A stretch of DNA of 64,000 bases from CAIWMF01 sp964402065 (GTDB lineage: Bacteria > Verrucomicrobiota > Verrucomicrobiia > Chthoniobacterales > UBA6821): contig CAYOAN010000002.1 in the NCBI GenBank assembly GCA_964402065.1, forward strand, positions 1-64,000. The letters run 5' to 3'. Below are positions 61,401-64,000 of this stretch, piece after piece. Position numbers and translations under genes: made by a program. The notes under the pieces are model-generated. The model saw nothing but the letters and a program-made list of their open reading frames with translations. It was not told the origin of the DNA and searched no databases. Within the stretch, counting starts at the first letter, position 1, and every line of letters starts with the position of its first letter.

Positions 61401-64000
61401 ATGAAGCGCAGTCGAATGGAACTTTTAAAATGATTCTATCGCTTGAAAGTTATGATAGTACCCCTTCCAGTACTGACACAGAGACTTATAGCTTTAATGC
61501 AGGTGCACACCCTGATCCTGGTAGTTTGCGAAGCCATCAAGAAGCTTTTGCAATACTGCAAACAAGCAACGATCCAAACAACAATGACAATTATCTTCGC
61601 TACAACATTAGGCATCTTCGACATCAGCAGGCACAGGCCCTTCTTGATAAAGAAGCACAAGCTGAAAGCAAGCTCAACGCTGGGGACTCTTCTAGGCAGG
61701 TGATCTTTGATTACTTAGCCACTACATATCCTTTTCAATTTCCTGGTGTTGGTGAAACGACAATCATTGAAGATTGCAGGCCGCTTCTTAAAGGTGACAT
61801 GGCTGTTCTCAACCTTAACTACGGACGAGTAACGCCGAAGATGCAGGAGTTTGAAGCGAAAAAATATTGGAATTATCAGCAATATGTAGCCGCCAATCCT
61901 AAAGCTCCTATCAACCCAGAAGTGGCTACAGGACAGCTTCTGCAAGTAATGGGACAATCTTATTATTACAAGCTAACGCAATTTCACGACTTTCTAGAAC
62001 CGCTTTTAAAAGTTCGTTGTATTACAACCATTGCTCACGGATTTACCAAATTAAGTCCAGCGCGTAATCCTGATGGAACGCCAGTGATTATCAATGTGAA
62101 TGGGCATCCCGATTTGAAGCTGGCCTATCCCAATGTTGATATGTCTTTTCAAGATGTTGCTTACGTCAATCCCTGCATGATGCATCCCGATTCAGGAGAT
62201 ACGGATCTTCGTTATCTTGACGCTATGCAACTGGAGATTGGCGATGGATCGGCTAATGAACATCGAATCATTAATGAGTTTTTTGGGCAAGATGCAGCAA
62301 TTTCTACAGTTCGACTGCTCGATATTGCACAAGGATGGACACCAACAACGGGAGTTGCTGCACATCCTGGAAGTGGTGTTGTTAAGCTTACAAAAGAAAA
62401 TTATCTTCGAGAGGGAGACAAAAGCTACAACGGATCCTATTACGGGCAGGCTGCAAATCGAAAGCTTGCTGAGTGGAATGAAAGCACCTGGGGTTCCATC
62501 AAGGATATTTTTGAAAACCGAGTCTACAATCCCGATTTCAGTACCGTCTTTATCACTCCGACACCTGTGACTGCAAGTGGTCAGCAAGGCCAACCTTTCA
62601 CAGGGGTAGGAGCCATGGTTCTTGGAATGGGGAGCTACGGAGCTTACATCTCAGGAAATATGATTGTAACACATGGTGGGTCAGGAGGAGCTGTTAATTA
62701 CAATGTCCCCGGGAATGACCCTCCACCAGTTTGGGTTAGTGGTGGATCTCTTAACCTGACTGACGATGGCGCTGTCTACAACAACGTTGCATCCAACGTG
62801 GTTAATAATGGAGACGTGAATTATTATGACAATAGTGGAAGTGCTAATAACTTTGATGCTAGCAACAATCAAGTTGCTCAGGGGAGTCTTCAATTAGATC
62901 CTCAGCAGCAAAGCAATCTTGGTGCATATCAACAAAACGTTGATAGCACTTGCCAGCAAGAGCCATTTCAGGATGGAGAGAGTGATAATTGGAATCCTAG
63001 TGAGGGAGGCTTTGTGATGAATAATCCTGCGAGTGGTAGTGTGGCAGCAGCTCCTCAGCAAAATATAGGCACCTCCGGAAAGGCTGCAGCAGAGCTTTTA
63101 GAAGAGCAAGCTAATCGAGGCGACACTGGGAGTTCTTCATTCTATAGTAGCATTGGATCTTTCTGCTCCAATTTTGTTTATGATCCAGTGAGTGTTGTGA
63201 CGGGAGAATTTTATATCAATGCGCTTGATTTAAAGTTAAACGGCCCAATGCCTCTGGAAATCAGGCGTAGCTACAGCTCCCAAAATCAAGCGAACAACAA
63301 TTTTGGATATGGATGGAAGCTCAGCTACTTTCCATACCTTATGGTTTCTAGCGATAATGACACAAAGCCATCCTTTATTTATGCGGCGGAAATGGATGGT
63401 TCAGTTATCGCATATCGACGTGATGCCACTGGAACTTCAGGCGAAAATATTTGGATTCCCAAAGCGGTTGATAATCCTAATTTGATCAACCTGGCCGATG
63501 GATCACCTGGCGCCAGCAAAAACTTTTTCAATAATCGCATTACGCAACAAACAATCGATGGTGTGCTCGTTTACACATTAAAAGGCGTCGATGGGAGCAC
63601 GCGGATCTTTAGGACACGGTCCTTTCCCGTTGTTGGATCTAGTACCCTCACCCGCACAAGGCCTTATCTGGAGAGTTGGAGAGATGCGCAAGGAAATTGT
63701 TACAACTTTACTTTTGGCAATGATACGACATCTCCTGATTATGGAGAACTCACAGTAATTGCATCGAGTAATGGAAATAGTATTCATTTTCACTACGACA
63801 CCAAAGGACACATCATCGAGGCGATTAGTAATGACGGGCGTCTTTTGAAATATGAATACAGTTCACAAGGAGATCTAGCCAAGGTCACGCTGCCTGATGC
63901 TTCTATCATTACTTATGACTATGAAAAGAAACCTAACCCCTCTGGAAAGAAAAGTTATTCAACGCATTTGTTAGTTGAAGAAAAAACACCAGGCGGACGT
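58466..64000 (+). CDS. giant RCC1/Ig-like/transglutaminase-like/RHS protein (3' end outside window)
   Basis: The frame is open for 1845 codons to the window edge. Order: a membrane or signal segment at about 24-36; RCC1-like repeats at about 60-115 (VLKKDGTVWGWGKNVHGELG); a bacterial Ig-like module at about 205-310; a long beta-rich region; a transglutaminase-like core at about 700-800 with Cys728 in GSPAEQCALLIYLLRKAGYP; a large undefined region to 1570; then a DUF6531/RHS start at about 1573 (DPVSVVTGEFYINALDLKL) and YD-type repeats (LLKYEYSSQGDLAKVTLPD). In the transglutaminase part, the His and Asp positions look replaced (NYPWVATYVNGKWIHLFPW). Probably exported; a toxin or shell-type RHS protein whose C-terminal payload is not visible. 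Confidence 0.85.
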   Translation, partial: MMQKFESGFFLKLAPIKKIFFQKTIIFMIGFLVLMGSSLRGDDAPEVIDTVTGESFTIVLKKDGTVWGWGKNVHGELGVGKTSATEALPLQTQSGLLEHVVGIDYDGTTVTARRDDGSIWKSDDAKKQVEVLISNEGMLPAVQAQQEGGRCIKKEKSPNAFDLPWGNQVLHGIENGGGSSASSPLMMGAASSPQNTWSSPDENPASLVLTSSGVYREPANIELVAHPTHSEKLVKINFYWGDQKVFLASVNKAPYQVDVAAAFNELFHEDGFSFNCLGVLPNGALTAGEQEFKAVAIYQGGEQASAILKIKVLPPTEYRRGWSLLNNYFSVIEALDFEEGVFLDERPKWLEESYPVHGIDPNNNFATLFPQGYPWFLRTASNPGAPKEECHHLLVDQDKDISYSTAVNKIPMLHGEVTGDAPPMVAFGRAGGGKELFVGQAYRFGIDAGGQRQQLFNNGDIKIEVYDKGKFLGGANNVAPIYTQTISLPRIGDANNWNRFNAEGFNREVRILQPYGSKTIDFDTQIQYVPQPGTWGNNSDYSFVLTHRAGCDDFYFKISVMGATHLGESHDFVDMAKNAAGTLPTYNLSYTLDFDAPAPWHATFLNQPHFQGVALPSSYQGKSIEELMHQKNGVVDTLPLPTQLKYDLRALDNSPELKSHPELDRLVEDYGGDPMALANYVFNEIELSDAIGYNVAGQLRDTSINPQGVSRDALGTYLEGEGSPAEQCALLIYLLRKAGYPAAYVFPEHNGMLMLDDQLSKLLQMQIRGIKDSYGETASEVHELIPVNYPWVATYVNGKWIHLFPWLKDTDISEGKNLFNYFPDGYQTGAQWLTQYLLNNPEIRSLSKKDNLGALFTIYAQNKLAEAGLTIDDVGMHVVNRRHNYTSWEEFPQPWQTPNISEKNLAQNLDVHQNNPLLASALENIFDTLEITVFSDRGNKVQLLGGDKVIKDPLPEDPTIKTGVLRMVDLHSRRFLLRHEAQSNGTFKMILSLESYDSTPSSTDTETYSFNAGAHPDPGSLRSHQEAFAILQTSNDPNNNDNYLRYNIRHLRHQQAQALLDKEAQAESKLNAGDSSRQVIFDYLATTYPFQFPGVGETTIIEDCRPLLKGDMAVLNLNYGRVTPKMQEFEAKKYWNYQQYVAANPKAPINPEVATGQLLQVMGQSYYYKLTQFHDFLEPLLKVRCITTIAHGFTKLSPARNPDGTPVIINVNGHPDLKLAYPNVDMSFQDVAYVNPCMMHPDSGDTDLRYLDAMQLEIGDGSANEHRIINEFFGQDAAISTVRLLDIAQGWTPTTGVAAHPGSGVVKLTKENYLREGDKSYNGSYYGQAANRKLAEWNESTWGSIKDIFENRVYNPDFSTVFITPTPVTASGQQGQPFTGVGAMVLGMGSYGAYISGNMIVTHGGSGGAVNYNVPGNDPPPVWVSGGSLNLTDDGAVYNNVASNVVNNGDVNYYDNSGSANNFDASNNQVAQGSLQLDPQQQSNLGAYQQNVDSTCQQEPFQDGESDNWNPSEGGFVMNNPASGSVAAAPQQNIGTSGKAAAELLEEQANRGDTGSSSFYSSIGSFCSNFVYDPVSVVTGEFYINALDLKLNGPMPLEIRRSYSSQNQANNNFGYGWKLSYFPYLMVSSDNDTKPSFIYAAEMDGSVIAYRRDATGTSGENIWIPKAVDNPNLINLADGSPGASKNFFNNRITQQTIDGVLVYTLKGVDGSTRIFRTRSFPVVGSSTLTRTRPYLESWRDAQGNCYNFTFGNDTTSPDYGELTVIASSNGNSIHFHYDTKGHIIEAISNDGRLLKYEYSSQGDLAKVTLPDASIITYDYEKKPNPSGKKSYSTHLLVEEKTPGGR

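Overview
The window comes from a Gram-negative bacterium with LPS and a peptidoglycan toolkit. Evidence includes a heptosyltransferase, a heptose-phosphate nucleotidyltransferase, outer-membrane porin, diaminopimelate decarboxylase and an AmiC-type amidase. Menaquinone is made by the futalosine route (mqnC, mqnP). Together with a type III secretion system (T3SS), a TIGR00282-type phosphoesterase, an RHS giant and many dispersed short repeats, this suggests a host-associated member of the PVC superphylum (Verrucomicrobiota/Chlamydiota-like). That placement is inference; no rRNA is present. The DNA is moderately AT-rich by eye, and most start codons lack a Shine-Dalgarno sequence.

1-16.3 kb: one almost uninterrupted plus-strand T3SS locus, sctL-N-O-P-Q-R-S-T-U, an LcrR-like gene, a second SpoA (C-ring) gene, sctW (YopN-TyeA fused), a SycN-like chaperone, sctX, sctY, sctV, sctD and a YscE-like needle chaperone. 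The order joins what are the virB and virA operons in Yersinia, so this is a Ysc-type system. Secretin, inner ring lipoprotein, inner rod, needle and SctK are not in the window.

16.5-20.3 kb: a metal (zinc-type) ABC importer in an operon with an OprB-like porin, with a palindromic operator candidate at its front. 20.4-35.9 kb: tRNA-Ser(UGA) and a run of housekeeping genes: MFS transporter, EVE protein, tmk-holB-proB-heptosyltransferase, thiH-thiS, lysA-GNAT, ligA, aroC-aroB, and a Memo/AMMECR1 pair. 35.9-43 kb: a secreted histidine acid phosphatase, a P1B-4-like metal ATPase, a secreted protein with eight 33-bp tandem repeats, hldE-type nucleotidyltransferase, and a 678-residue protein of unknown function that is a plausible T3SS substrate. 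43-54.4 kb, minus strand: mdh, HU, dCTP deaminase, a secreted protein, rpsU-epimerase-NtrC-type regulator, and a 1197-residue ABCG-type transporter with a metallo-beta-lactamase-fold hydrolase. 54.4-64 kb: amidase, parA, mqnP-mqnC and the first 1845 codons of an RCC1/Ig/transglutaminase-like/RHS giant that runs off the window.

Between the genes lie several families of 130-170 bp elements with terminal inverted repeats and TA flanks (MITE-like). Two of these families have exchanged halves, giving reciprocal hybrids at 34.3 and 46.2 kb. A separate heptanucleotide-repeat leader (unit like TGTAGCC preceded by TTTTTCC) sits directly before the start codons of at least seven genes. These two repeat systems are the least explained signals here.
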